From NCBI GenBank assembly GCA_029216955.1, contig JANAVB010033216.1, positions 5,440,871 through 5,504,870 of the forward strand: a DNA stretch of 64,000 nt, read 5' to 3'. This DNA is from Iris pallida. Its lineage: Eukaryota > Streptophyta > Magnoliopsida > Asparagales > Iridaceae. Shown piece by piece: positions 47,734 to 57,222 of this stretch (positions are counted from its first letter, which is position 1; each line of letters starts with the position of its first letter). A program made the position numbers and the translations under genes. The notes under the pieces are model-generated. The model was not told the DNA's origin. It made no database searches and saw nothing but the letters and a program-made list of their open reading frames with translations.

Positions 47734-47762
47734 CGTCATTAAAGGGTATTTCTGTTGTAGTG
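47734..47762 (-). repeat. CACTA right terminal inverted repeat
   Basis: Reads CACTACAACAGAAATACCC in reverse; one mismatch to the left TIR over 29 bp. Confidence 0.93.
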
Positions 47763-48480
47763 TCGGCTGGTGACAAGATCACGCAACACACGGCGGTTCT
47801 AGCGGCTGAGGAGTAGGCGGCCAGGGAGGAAGTACAGTCGTCGAATATGGCGGTCGATGAGGGAGGCGACCAGTGGAGCAGGACACTGTGTTGGACATAA
47901 CAGCTAGGTGCGAACACTGGGGCACCAGACACGGCGTCGAACAGAAATAGGGTTCGCATTTTGGGGAATTGATGTACTGATGTGTCCTGTGTCGGTTACA
48001 ATTTGGATTTTGGTTGTATAGATTTGGGTTTTGGGTGTGGAGTCGTGTCTAAAGTGTCGGACACGAGGAATTGTATTTGTAATAACTAGGAACTGATAAA
48101 ATGTGGATGGATACGACTAGGACACGGTCATGATGGACACGTAGAAAAATTAGAATGATTAAACTAATGAGGACTAGAGGGGTATTTATAGGTGTGATTA
48201 AGAAGATCCTAGAATGTTAAGCACATGGCTTTAGGAGGGAAGATTCTAGTTTCCAAGCACTAATCCCCAATTAATTAAGGATCTAGAATATTTTCACTTA
48301 ATCCTAGTGACTAAGCATTCCATCATGGACTCCTAGACAACTACTAATGAAACTATTCCCTCTCCTAATATTTACAACTATGCCATTCCCTAATTAGGAG
48401 CTTCTAGAAAATTACTAATGGTTGTCATACCACTATAACCATTTACGACTTCACCATTCCCTTTTCATAGTCCCCCAAAA
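47763..48480. other. Unassigned host sequence, part 3
   Basis: The first 200 bp are purine-rich and GC-rich like 36342-36593, consistent with one segment split by the CACTA element. A minus frame starting at 47959 (MRTLFLFDAVSGAPVF) runs into the TIR; I recognise no family. From 47960 it becomes ordinary AT-rich DNA. Confidence 0.4.
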
Positions 48481-50358
48481 TAATAATTACCAATAAAATA
48501 ATAATTAAAAAATAGAAAATCGAGAAAATAATAATCAAAAAATTGGAAAAGTTAGAATTTTGAAAATCATGGGGTTACATGTTTACTTGACAAGAAAGCT
48601 TAGAAACAAACTCGTTCTCAAAGGGTTTGTCATGTACCAATTTTGTATTACAACTTGGTGCTGATCGAAAAGCTGACAGATGATGGTTGCTGCAGTATGT
48701 TTGGGTACAAAGATTGGAATCTTAACAAGGATTCCCGACTACTGGCTCAATGTGAAGTATGTTGTGGTACGTACATTCTCAAGTCCCGAAGGTGTTTAGG
48801 CAGATCGTAGGCATCGGGTGATGGTTAGAGCAGTATCAGGTAGGAGTTTGAGGATCATTTGGAACATGCTGAAGATGGTCTTCGAGATGATTTGAGGGAT
48901 TCGGAGGATTTGATTCATAAAGACAGCGACAAATAGGGGTGCATCAAAATTTGAGGGTCAATTTATCGATTCCATGATAGGTGATGTGCCAAACTCATTT
49001 GAGTGATATTGATTTTCGTAGTTCGAAGCCATAGAGGAGATCAAGGGATATAGCCAACTCAAGATGAGAAGTGTACACTTTTATTTTCATAGTTTATGAG
49101 AAGCCTGGGTCATCGACGACATACATAGTGCATAATATATGTTCACGGATGTAGGTGTACGTGGGAACTTCAGTGTCGTCCATGAAGGTGGGAAGATTCA
49201 GGAGCTTGAATCTCAAGAGAATCGCATTATTTTCTTGGTTGGGCTAGCCAAGGGTAAGGAAGCTCGACGGAACGGAAGCACGTTTAGGTAGAAGACAGAA
49301 GTCGGAGACATGCATGTAAGACTTACTGTAAGGCTGGTAGTCATGGGCTTTGGTCTTGCCCAATTTAATGATGTCAACAATATCCCAGTTGTTCAGGAGG
49401 TTCCATGCATGGTAGCTAGCGTTGAGATAGTGGTTGTGGAGCTAGAGTCGGATGGTGGTGCAGATCAGCTCGGGGGATTCAAGACTAGTGACATGGGGGA
49501 CCAAGAGTTTTATTGCGGGGTGACAGACATGGTGTCCAATTATAAAGAGCTAACAATGTGTGTCAACACCTCTAATCATGTTAGAAGGAGAGTTTGTTGG
49601 GAATCCAGCCTCGATTCGAGGTTGGGGAGACTAAGATCATGGCAAAGGCGATGAAATGTCGGAGCCTGCGATCGAGCTCATATCAGAGATGATACAACAT
49701 GACAAGCATATTGGCGATGTGTCGACAGCATACCGCTAGCATGCTTCAATTGTCATAAACATTTAGTATCTTTCGAGGTAAATTTGGTGCTCACAAAAAC
49801 ATGACGTTGGCATACTTGCAATATGTTCTTGGTCGGGATCAGGCACAAATTAGTTTATTTTTAGCATGATTTAGGCCTTGGATTTATATGGAAAGTCAAG
49901 ATAATTTAGGTAATTCATACATCTAAATTAAGGTGTCTTAGTCTATACTAAAGGAGGCTACTAATTGCTATACTCATTGAAGGAGATTCAATGAGATAGT
50001 TCAACATTTCTACAAAATTATACTCTTTCGAAGGACTCGCTCTCCAAGGTAGAAGGAGATTTGTTCAGGGAGAATCGCATGCCTTGTTCAAGGAGTCGTC
50101 ATTAGTATATGGTGAGCAATCTTTACTATATTCTTTTATTTTTCTTCTTGAGATTTGTAATGGGTTGGATCTTGCCATGAAGGATCCAACATATATTTGT
50201 AATCAATATGCATCATTAGACTATAAGATGAGATTTGTTCAGGTGACAAAGTTACCCTAAAATAATTTGTTCTTATGTCTTCGTTCTTGTGCAAGGGGTT
50301 GTTATCTTCCAAGTGAGTGTTGTTGTCGTTTCTGTGTTGTTTCGATCCCTACATTTTA
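48481..50358. other. Decayed repeat-like region, no gene recognised
   Basis: The style resembles LTR-retrotransposon leader DNA (AATAATAATTACCAATAAAA start, GTTTCGATCCCTACA end near 50358), but I find no second copy and no domain. A 114-codon plus frame at 49310-49654 matches nothing I know. Confidence 0.35.
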
Positions 50359-51420
50359 TACATATTTACATCACAATATACCAACATGAATAAAGATACA
50401 TCTTTTAGGTCATCTATGTTTATTATTCTCTATTGCCTTATATCATGGTTAACCTAAGAAGCTCAATAGAAGATTTGACAAAGATTTTATAATCGTCATA
50501 ATGAAGTCGAGTACACATCATAAGAAGCTTCATAGAAGATCTGACAAAGATTTTATAATCGATGGTTAACCTAATGTCAACTGTTTATATTGGTGTCAAA
50601 TTTATAGTCAAGATTGTTATAAGCATGAGAGTGTCATGCAATAAACCTAGACAACTAGGTTACATATAGTGGACCAACATTTTGCCTATGTAGTTTAAAC
50701 TTTAAACTCATGTAAGCAATGAGCATGGCAATTCTTGTCATTATCCTTTTATTATTTGAATTGTACCTAATGAAGTTCCAAGACAAGATCCTTCTTTCCA
50801 AAAATGCAATTATTAATAAACTTATTAGTGACAGAGGAATGAAGTAATTTTGATTTTTCCACTAAAGGGTTGTTTGGTATGCGAATTTTTTTTTTTTTTT
50901 TTTTTTTTGACAAATTTAGGTTGGGAAACATATTATTATGTTTGGTTTAACTTATAAAAATTTATTTTTAGAAATTGTGAATACCTGGATAAACAATTTG
51001 TCCACAAAACATGGAAATCATATCCCTTAAGAATATGTAGGGTTTTTTTACTGTTTTTTTTAATACTCTTCTTTTCTCCTTTTTTCATCTTTTTCCCCGT
51101 TTTAAAGAATTTTTTTCTTTTTCATTTTTTTGTTTCCTCCAAATGGGGGACACCAAAGTCCCCATGTCGCATTTTTCCTTGTCGACACAAATTTCAAAAG
51201 GAAATTCTACAAAAAGAAAGAAGAGTGAAGATTGAAAAAGAAGAGAGAGAGAGAGAGAGTGACCGAGGAATGATGTTGCATTAGGGAGTGTGGATCTTTC
51301 CGGTTTGTTCTTCTTCGATATAGTGCCAAGTTTAATGACCTATTTGTCTCCTATAGAAAAGAATATAAGAAAAACCGAGCAAGTAGAAGAACATCAAGAA
51401 CAAGAACCACATTGTAGCTG
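50359..51420. other. AT-rich region with direct repeat and poly-T
   Basis: GAAGATTTGACAAAGATTTT at about 50469 and GAAGATCTGACAAAGATTTT at about 50535 lie in matching flanks 66 bp apart. A run of about 24 T lies at 50886-50908. T-rich DNA continues to 51140, then a GAGAGAGA tract at 51243-51260. No gene recognised. Confidence 0.45.
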
Positions 51421-51428
51421 GCGTGGAA
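51421..51428 (+). repeat. 8-bp target site duplication of hAT element, left
   Basis: GCGTGGAA, identical to 52669-52676. Confidence 0.85.
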
Positions 51429-52668
51429 CAGAACCGATTTTGAGGGAGTGCAATGTGTGCGACCACACTAGGCCTCCCGAATTAGTAGGCCTCCAATTTT
51501 TTTATATGTATTACGTATAATAACTAAATTATGGATAAATAATTTTTAAATTCAAAGATTTCAAACTTATGAATAAATTTAAAAATTATGAATAAATAAT
51601 TAAGAAAAAGGTGTATATGTGTGTTTATTATGTATACTATAATACTAAACTAACTTACGAATAGATTAATTTAGTTGTTTATAAATTCATTGGCCTCCCT
51701 TATGTATACTAAATTAATCAATGTGGAGATTCGATTAATTAACTACGGTTATATCTGTTTCCAATTAACGAATCAATTAACTAAGGCTTCTACTACTTTC
51801 AATTAACGAAACAAGTCATATATTCGCTCAATTCCATTCAATTCATATTTGAAATCAATATGAAATCCTAATACTTAATAGGAAATCTTATGACTTATAG
51901 GATTCAAATAACCTATGTATCTCTGACTTTATCGACAGCCTGTCTCTCGACCCCTTCTTGTATATAGTAGATCATGTTATTGCGTCACTCAAGATAATAT
52001 TCGAACAATATCAAAACTATGAGAATATTTTCGTTTTTTTGTTCAGTTTAGAGAAATTGAATTCATAAGATATAGTTTGAAAGCTTGTTAGTCGTCTAGA
52101 AAGCACACTGAGGCATGATGACTTCTCTGATATTGATGGAGATGAATTATTTGACAACCTAGAAACTTTACAAAATCTTCTACTAAAAGACATCCAAGCA
52201 CTTAAGATATTAAATTTTATGAAAAAATTTAATTATTTTCCTATAGAATTCTAATGACAACAGTGAGTTGCATATACAAAAAGGAGTTTTTCCAAATTGA
52301 AGTTATTGAAATCGTACATTCAATCAGCCATGTCACAGGAAACATTTAATCAGCTAGTTCTAATTTCCATTGAATGAGTTCTTGGAAGGTGTTGATTATG
52401 AACGTTTGATTGATGATTTGGAGCTAGAAATGCTAGAAGATTGTTCTTAATGTGAAGATGGCAAAAGATGCTTGTTTGTTTCGCTTTATTTTATCTCTTT
52501 TAGTCGAATATTATTTCAATTGAAGGATATTGTACTTGAATGATTTTTCTTAATTGATGTTAAGTTTGGGTAATTTAATTTATGAAAATTTTTATATATA
52601 AGAACTGGCCTCCATTTATTTTTCGCAACGGGCCCAGTCGTCCTTGACGAATATCAGCTCCGGCCCTG
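51429..52668 (+). mobile_element. Internally deleted hAT transposon (1240 bp)
   Basis: The left end starts CAGAACCGATTTTGAGG and the right end reversed reads CAGGGCCGGAGCTGATA, an imperfect TIR. Sequence just inside the left end (GTGCAATGTGTGCGACCACA) is typical of plant hAT elements with TTF-type zinc-finger transposases. The exact 8-bp duplication is the hAT hallmark. Between about 51540 and 52080 there is AT-rich filler, then the decayed transposase C-terminus. The N-terminal and catalytic parts are missing. Confidence 0.88.
52080..52450 (+). pseudogene. hAT transposase C-terminal (dimerisation) remnant
   Basis: Read across frames, DDFSDIDGDELFDNLETLQN is followed by KLKLLKSYIQSAMSQETFNQ, LVLISIE, and VDYERLIDDLELE, matching the hAT C-terminal dimerisation domain (SFSKLKLIK-YLRSTMSQ type). 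At least two stops and two frameshifts. It belongs to the hAT element around it. Confidence 0.75.
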
Positions 52669-52676
52669 GCGTGGAA
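52669..52676 (+). repeat. 8-bp target site duplication of hAT element, right
   Basis: GCGTGGAA. Confidence 0.85.
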
Positions 52677-53386
52677 GAGAGGAGAAGAAAAAGAGGAAGT
52701 GAATAATAGCAACGGTAACGAGGGTGATACGGGAAAGGACGATACTAGGTAGACCCAAGTTTTGGCCTGCGGTCCATGTGACGTCTCCCCATTGGAGGGT
52801 CAACCGAAGCGGGCCCAAGCAAATAGGGAGGGCTCATGGGGTTCGGACACGTGGCCCACGGGCAGAGACCGCGGGCCAAATATTATTTTCGTACTGGAAT
52901 TGAAACGAAAACAAAGTCGATAGGATCTTTCCTAGTTACCCAACAAAATGGTAGGACTACTATACTACATAATCGAACAGCTCGCTATCATTTTAGAAAT
53001 TAAGATGTAAACATGACATTTAAATACAATAATAAGATCCTCACGGAAATAATTTAAGTATTGTTTAGTCTTTACATCACTGGCTTATATTTGCAAAAGG
53101 AAAAGAGACTATTCTATGCCAACTCTAAAAAAAATTTATATACTCGAACAAATTGAGTTCTTGCATCCTCAACACACGCTACTAATGTTTTTACAGTTGA
53201 AACTTTCCGTGAACCAAGAACTCATTTCAAGAATAAAAGGCATAGCAATCTACCTGATGTTAGTGGAATGTTCAAGAAGCCAAAGTATACAATAGTAGTA
53301 TGTATGTACCAATATTTCTAGCAAAATAAAAAAATACATTGCACACGCAATGCACGAACACTAGTTTTCATAATCACGTTACTTAC
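52677..53386. other. Non-coding, possibly distal flank of the DUF971 exons
   Basis: GC-rich to about 52880 (GGACACGTGGCCCACGGG, with a CACGTG G-box core), then AT-rich. No convincing frame. Confidence 0.35.
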
Positions 53387-53536
53387 ATAGACACCGTTCG
53401 CAAGTTCGCATAAGTTTTCAGCATCTGAGCCTCTGAAAAGTACCGATTGCTTGCTACTTGCAGCATTGGCAATGGCATGTTTCTCCCTGTTCGCAAACGG
53501 ACAGGAGCCAAGTTTCTCCGAAATGAACATGAGCCT
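53387..53536 (-). other. Possible exon of unknown gene
   Basis: On the minus strand a block bounded by CCCAG and GTAAGT has two open frames. One gives RLMFISEKLGSCPFANREKH and on; the other gives an Arg-rich, acid-poor peptide (FRRNLAPVRLRTGRNMPLP ... NRYFSEAQ) that looks like a plant mitochondrial presequence. I cannot tell which, if either, is real. It lies downstream of the DUF971 stop codon on the same strand. Confidence 0.35.
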
Positions 53537-53642
53537 CCTGGGACATGGATTTTCCAACAATAAATTAATATGTTTTATCATTAAATAGCATCAAATTTAT
53601 GCTCGTATAGTTGGCAATGTGCAGAAAGTTACAATTTCACAC

Positions 53643-53958
53643 TCATTTCCCTGTCTCCTTCGTCATCACTTTCCTGATTTGGGGATCTCGGCTAAGCCCA
53701 TGTTTCTTCAAAGTTGTGATATAATCTCGCATGAGTGTGAACTTGTTGGAGCACAAATGATAAAAGTAATCCCATGAGTAAATCCCAGTCCTGTGCAAGT
53801 CATCAAAAACTATCCTGGCAAGCAAGCACCACAATTACCACAAACCAAAATTAGAAAGAGGAGACCATCATTACAGTAAGTTGTAGCCTTTACTTGATCC
53901 CGTAGTTCCCTACTGGTTCTGCCGACATGATACCAACATGTCTTCGCCCAGATATCAC
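53643..53958 (-). pseudogene. DUF971 / GBBH-like N-terminal domain gene, last two exons
   Basis: Two exons on the minus strand, 53894-53958 and 53643-53814, separated by a 79-bp intron with GTAAAG and CTTGCCAG borders. Phase is kept exactly across the join. The first encodes VISGRRHVGIMSAEPVGNYG, the second FDDLHRTGIYSWDYFYHL then MRDYITTLKKHGLSRDP and a TGA stop at 53643-53645. This is the C-terminal two thirds of the DUF971 fold found in bacteria and plants (GR-VGI--IEPVGNYA ... F-D-H-TGIYSWDYLY ... SRDP); in gamma-butyrobetaine hydroxylase it precedes the oxygenase. The acceptor before 53958 shows an upstream exon existed (the -SDG--Y-FPAE-LR- part), but it is absent from the window. There is no stop or frameshift in what remains. 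Either a truncated gene or a captured fragment. Confidence 0.82.
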
Positions 53959-54060
53959 CTGGTTGATCAAAAATAAACCGACTAGTTGTGACAAAGAACA
54001 TCTTGATTCAACACTACACTGCTTGTAATTCATTGCTGAAGTATATTGAAAGACGATAAA

Positions 54061-54235
54061 CAAGACTTTTCCATGCAATAATACCTCAGTGTTGGGTGGG
54101 TCGGGCCCAGACAGATTTTGACCAGGTTCGGTCCAGGCCGGGCACCCAGTCAAGGACCCTGAGTCAAGCCAGGCCTTGACTAAAATTCCAAATTCCAAAT
54201 CCAGTCTGGGTTGTGTGTAGGCCGACCAAGTATAT
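54061..54235. repeat. GGGTCGGGCC-type repeat fragment
   Basis: GGGTCGGGCCCAGACAG, GTCCAGGCCGGGCACCC and CCAGGCCTTGACT resemble the tract at 61430-61680. Probably ends of related DNA transposons. Confidence 0.4.
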
Positions 54236-55006
54236 AGGATTCTAATTCTACCGCGGTATCTAGATACTATCTGATCCGACTAATATAATTATCTTATAAC
54301 TTACAAATTATAAATATACATAACATAGAATGAATAAATATAAATATGCAAAATTAGTATTTAATAAAAATATCAATTAAAATACAACATAACTTCAGTA
54401 TTGAATACAATTATTGAGAGAACCAATGTTCGAATTATGGGTAACGGCGACAGCTTCGAATTGAAGTATCAAGTTATTCGTTCCAGAAAGGCAAAAATGA
54501 TCGAGTCTTTTAAAAAGCTAGAATTTTTTTACACATTTATGGACATAATTTTATATATTATATTGTGTTTCTCGTTACTTTTAAATGGAACATCATTAAT
54601 AAGGATGAATGATGCGAATTTATAGATATACAACTTTAACAAATAGTAATGATTACGATTTATCAATAATAATCATAATACACTCTAAAATTGTCAGTGA
54701 ATTATTACGTTGCACTATTTTTTTCATTTTTGGATCTCTTTTGTTCAACTTCTCTACCAAATTGATCGGGAAAGAGATCCTAAACGGCGGTCTCGGTCAA
54801 TATCTTTTTTAAATGATTATTGTGAACTATCCGCTTCAAAAAGGGTAGTTCATCTAACCGAAACCACGTAAAGTCAACAACTAAATAGCATAGTAACTTC
54901 GTCGTATTGTATTTCCTTGGTGATTCTGTTAGGGTGTTTTAGATGCGAATTGCGGGACATAAGATTCTTCAAGTCGAAAGACTATTGTTTGCCCATTGTC
55001 CTCCCT
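54236..55006. other. Unassigned; possibly organelle-derived
   Basis: Two short plus frames (54401-54625 and 54609-54812) would encode hydrophobic segments (MDIILYIILCFSLLLNG; LLRCTIFFIFGSLLFNFSTK). I cannot match them to a known organelle gene. Adjacency to cob and ycf3 pieces makes an organelle origin possible. Confidence 0.25.
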
Positions 55007-55014
55007 GGGGCCAT
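55007..55014 (+). repeat. 8-bp target site duplication of hAT MITE, left
   Basis: GGGGCCAT, identical to 55861-55868. Confidence 0.9.
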
Positions 55015-55860
55015 TAGGGGTGGCGATGGGTAGGGTAGGGTAGGGTAAGGGCAGGAAGAGGGCAGGACAGGGTAGGGTATTGACATTTTTTTGATACCCT
55101 AGGGGAGTCATGAGGGTAGGGTAGGGTAGCCCTCTTCCAAAAAACCAATACCCATTACCCGTCCTTGCCCTTTACCCTCACAGGGTAGCTGAGGGTCAGG
55201 GTAGGGAGGGTAAGGGTATTACCCTTGCCATTTCAGTTTTTTTAACTTTGAAAATCATTTTTTTTGCTAGTAAACACCTTGATACTTAAGATTTTTACAA
55301 CATTCAAAAATCATAACAACTTAACAAGAAATAACAGGGGGAATATTTTTTTACTAAAGGCGCTGAACCCAGTTATATAGTGGAACATGGACTGCCTACA
55401 TACCCAAGGAGGGGGCTAGACCTGACTCCTTAGGATCAAGCACTATGTAGTTCTCATAATCCTAAGTACTAACTAATTACAAAAAACTACAAATATGTAG
55501 TAGTAATTCAGGGTAGGGTAGGGTTACAGGGCAGAGCGAGTGTGGGACTATACAAGTATGTAGTAGTAACTACAGTAGGAGTGTGGGACTATACAAAATT
55601 ACAAAGTACAGATTTACAGGGTAGTGGGTAGGGTAGTGATACAGGGTAGGGTAGGGTTCAGGGTAGGGTTACAGGGCAGAGGGTAGGGCGGGTACCCGGG
55701 TAATCGCACTAGGGTAACAGAATAAAATCCTTACCCTACCCTAATTCCAAGAGGGTAAGGGTAGGGCTTGCCCTCCTAGGGTAGAGGGTACCCGTGGGCA
55801 CCTGAGGGTACAGGGTACCCGGCTAGGGTAGAGGGTACCAGGGCAAAATCGCCAGCCCTA
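55015..55860. mobile_element. hAT-type MITE built of GGGTA repeats (846 bp)
   Basis: Ends TAGGGGTGGCGAT and, reversed, TAGGGCTGGCGAT (12 of 13 match). Flanked by exact GGGGCCAT duplications. Most of the body is AGGGTAGGGTA-type and its complement, with a unique AT-rich core at about 55230-55500. There is no coding frame. Its repeat arms are partly inverted (GGGTA near the left end; TACCCTA then GGGTA near the right). Confidence 0.9.
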
Positions 55861-55868
55861 GGGGCCAT
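55861..55868 (+). repeat. 8-bp target site duplication of hAT MITE, right
   Basis: GGGGCCAT. Confidence 0.9.
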
Positions 55869-56060
55869 ACATAGGGATCACTGAGAGGCATAATAGGCAC
55901 TTCCTGTCGAACAAAAAAAAAACTCCCAGCTAGCAACGGAGTTTTGCAAATTGTCCCCGAAACTGGTAGATCATTTTGAAATCTTTGAACATATTCGAGG
56001 GTTATGTGACTATTGTCACTTCGGCCAATACAAAAGATGAGACTTTATCATAGTGGAGCC

Positions 56061-56188
56061 TAGATCCACATGAGGTGTGTGATGCATAGCTAAAAAAATG
56101 CCAGTCACTATCTGAATGACTAAACAAATACCAGCTAAAGGACTGAACCTCCCACTAATAACTAAGATTGCTGGGGTTGGATAATTAT
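56061..56188 (-). pseudogene. cob: Mitochondrial cob (apocytochrome b) fragment in nuclear DNA
   Basis: The minus strand encodes LAGICLVIQIVTG, then FLAMHHTPHVDL, preceded by DNYPTPAIL. This corresponds to about residues 24-66 of plant mitochondrial apocytochrome b, the first transmembrane helix region of complex III. The match begins and ends abruptly. WW of the usual SYWWGFG is changed (ISGRFS), and the sequence on either side is not cob. It is a nuclear copy of mitochondrial DNA, not a gene. Confidence 0.88.
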
Positions 56189-56374
56189 CAAAAATCGATA
56201 CTTGAGGGTGGATCAATCGAGAATACACGACAAAAATAATTGTTGTATCTCCAAACTTTACCTTCACCATGAGTAGGTTTTTCCATAATTTGGTTATTTC
56301 TATTACGAACGTCTTTTTATTCTAAGAATAGGGTGAGGGCTAAAAAAACACAAAGAAAAAGAATAAATCACACG

Positions 56375-56497
56375 TTTCTTGTAATAGGTAAATGTCTTTT
56401 TCCTCCTAAAGTTGTCGAAATTATGTGTAATAAAATATTCGCTACAATTGAAGAGGTCTTATCAATAAAAAAATTTATTTATCCGATATCTAGGCAT
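56375..56497 (-). pseudogene. ycf3: Plastid ycf3 (pafI) exon 1 fragment
   Basis: From an ATG at 56495-56497 the minus strand follows the plastid photosystem I assembly factor Ycf3 exon 1: ATGCCTAGAT-TCGGATAAAT, TTTATTGATAAGACCTCTTC, AATTGTAGCGAATATTTTAT and TACCTATTACA. A one- or two-base gain in an A/T run near 56468 shifts the frame, and the exon end is altered. The other ycf3 exons are not in the window. Confidence 0.82.
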
Positions 56498-57040
56498 AAT
56501 TAACAAACCATTCTATAATTCTTCTCATTATCCCTCAGAAAAAATGATCCCACAAACATAGGAATTCTAGTACAAAATAACATAAAAACAAACGAATCAT
56601 TCTAAAAAAAAACAAAGTCGTGAACCTTCTGCTCAAATTGTTTGCCTTTTGGACAGAGAGGATACTTTTGAATCAAATTGGATCCCATCCAAATTTCATA
56701 GCATACAAATTAGTATAGCTATTACTATTTCATCTAAGTTGAATAAACGAAGGCTTTATTTTGGTATGGACAGTTAGAACTCGAGAAATTCATTTTGGCT
56801 ATGATCCAAAAAAAAGGATGGAATAATTATTCTATGAAAAAACCTTGAAATGGAATAGAAGAAACCATAGTACAATTCATGAATTTGTGATAGATACATG
56901 GGGTAGTTGATGAGATAAGTTGTAGATAAATTGGGAAGGAATCTTTGATTCCTATAGAATCATTGATTAGTCTACCTGTATTGTAATAATATGAATCATT
57001 TGCTATTCACTCGATTTTTGGTAAATAATAAGATTATATA

Positions 57041-57078
57041 GGAGAGATGATCGAGTGGTTCAAGGTGTTGCGGTGGAA
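57041..57078 (+). pseudogene. trnS-GGA: Plastid trnS-GGA, 5' half
   Basis: GGAGAGATGATCGAGTGGTT then CAAGGTGTTGCGGTGGAAC follows the acceptor stem, D-loop and anticodon region of plastid tRNA-Ser(GGA), with several mismatches. The 3' half is missing, so no tRNA can form. Its position after the ycf3 spacer supports the call. Confidence 0.7.
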
Positions 57079-57217
57079 CGGCCATACTTGCAATAGCACT
57101 AGTGCAGGAGATCTGGGAAAGCACCATTAGAAGGAAGACAAAGCAAAATAATTCAAGTTTTATGTCTACCGGGTGCAGGAGCATTGAGGGAGCACCATTA
57201 GCAAAAATAAGGCATCG

Positions 57218-57222
57218 TTGGT
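57218..57222 (+). repeat. Target site duplication of short-LTR copia, left
   Basis: TTGGT, one mismatch to GTGGT at 58775-58779. Confidence 0.6.

Larger units (their letters stand above)
36594..47762 (+). mobile_element. CACTA (En/Spm) DNA transposon with TNP2 transposase and Ulp1-like protease
   Basis: The ends are CACTACAACAAAAATACCC and, reversed, CACTACAACAGAAATACCC, matching over 29 bp with one mismatch. Flanking triplets are CCG (36591-36593) and TCG (47763-47765), a one-mismatch 3-bp target duplication. Subterminal AATGACGG/ATAACGCTTT repeats occur at both ends. The interior carries a TNP2-type transposase gene (38187-41780) and a second gene (42479-46219). At 11169 bp with both genes nearly complete, this is the best-preserved element here. 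A one-base frameshift and one nonsense codon suggest it is now inactive, unless these are sequencing errors. Confidence 0.93.
56284..57078. other. Plastid-derived DNA (NUPT): ycf3 intron/exon 1 to trnS-GGA
   Basis: In order: ycf3 intron-like DNA, ycf3 exon 1 (minus), the ycf3-trnS spacer, and the start of trnS-GGA (plus). This is the divergent order found in plant plastomes. Several substitutions and indels indicate an old transfer. The left border lies between cob at 56188 and ycf3 at 56375 and is not sharp. Confidence 0.75.

Noticed and set aside
53643..53958. DUF971 exons as part of a complete functional gene
   Set aside because: No upstream coding exon is found up to the right window edge, although the two exons themselves are undamaged.
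55015..55860. Interstitial telomere
   Set aside because: The unit is GGGTA, not the plant TTTAGGG, and the block has hAT-type ends with an 8-bp target duplication.
57041..57078. Functional tRNA-Ser gene
   Set aside because: Only the 5' half of the cloverleaf is present and it has mismatches; it belongs to the plastid-derived block.
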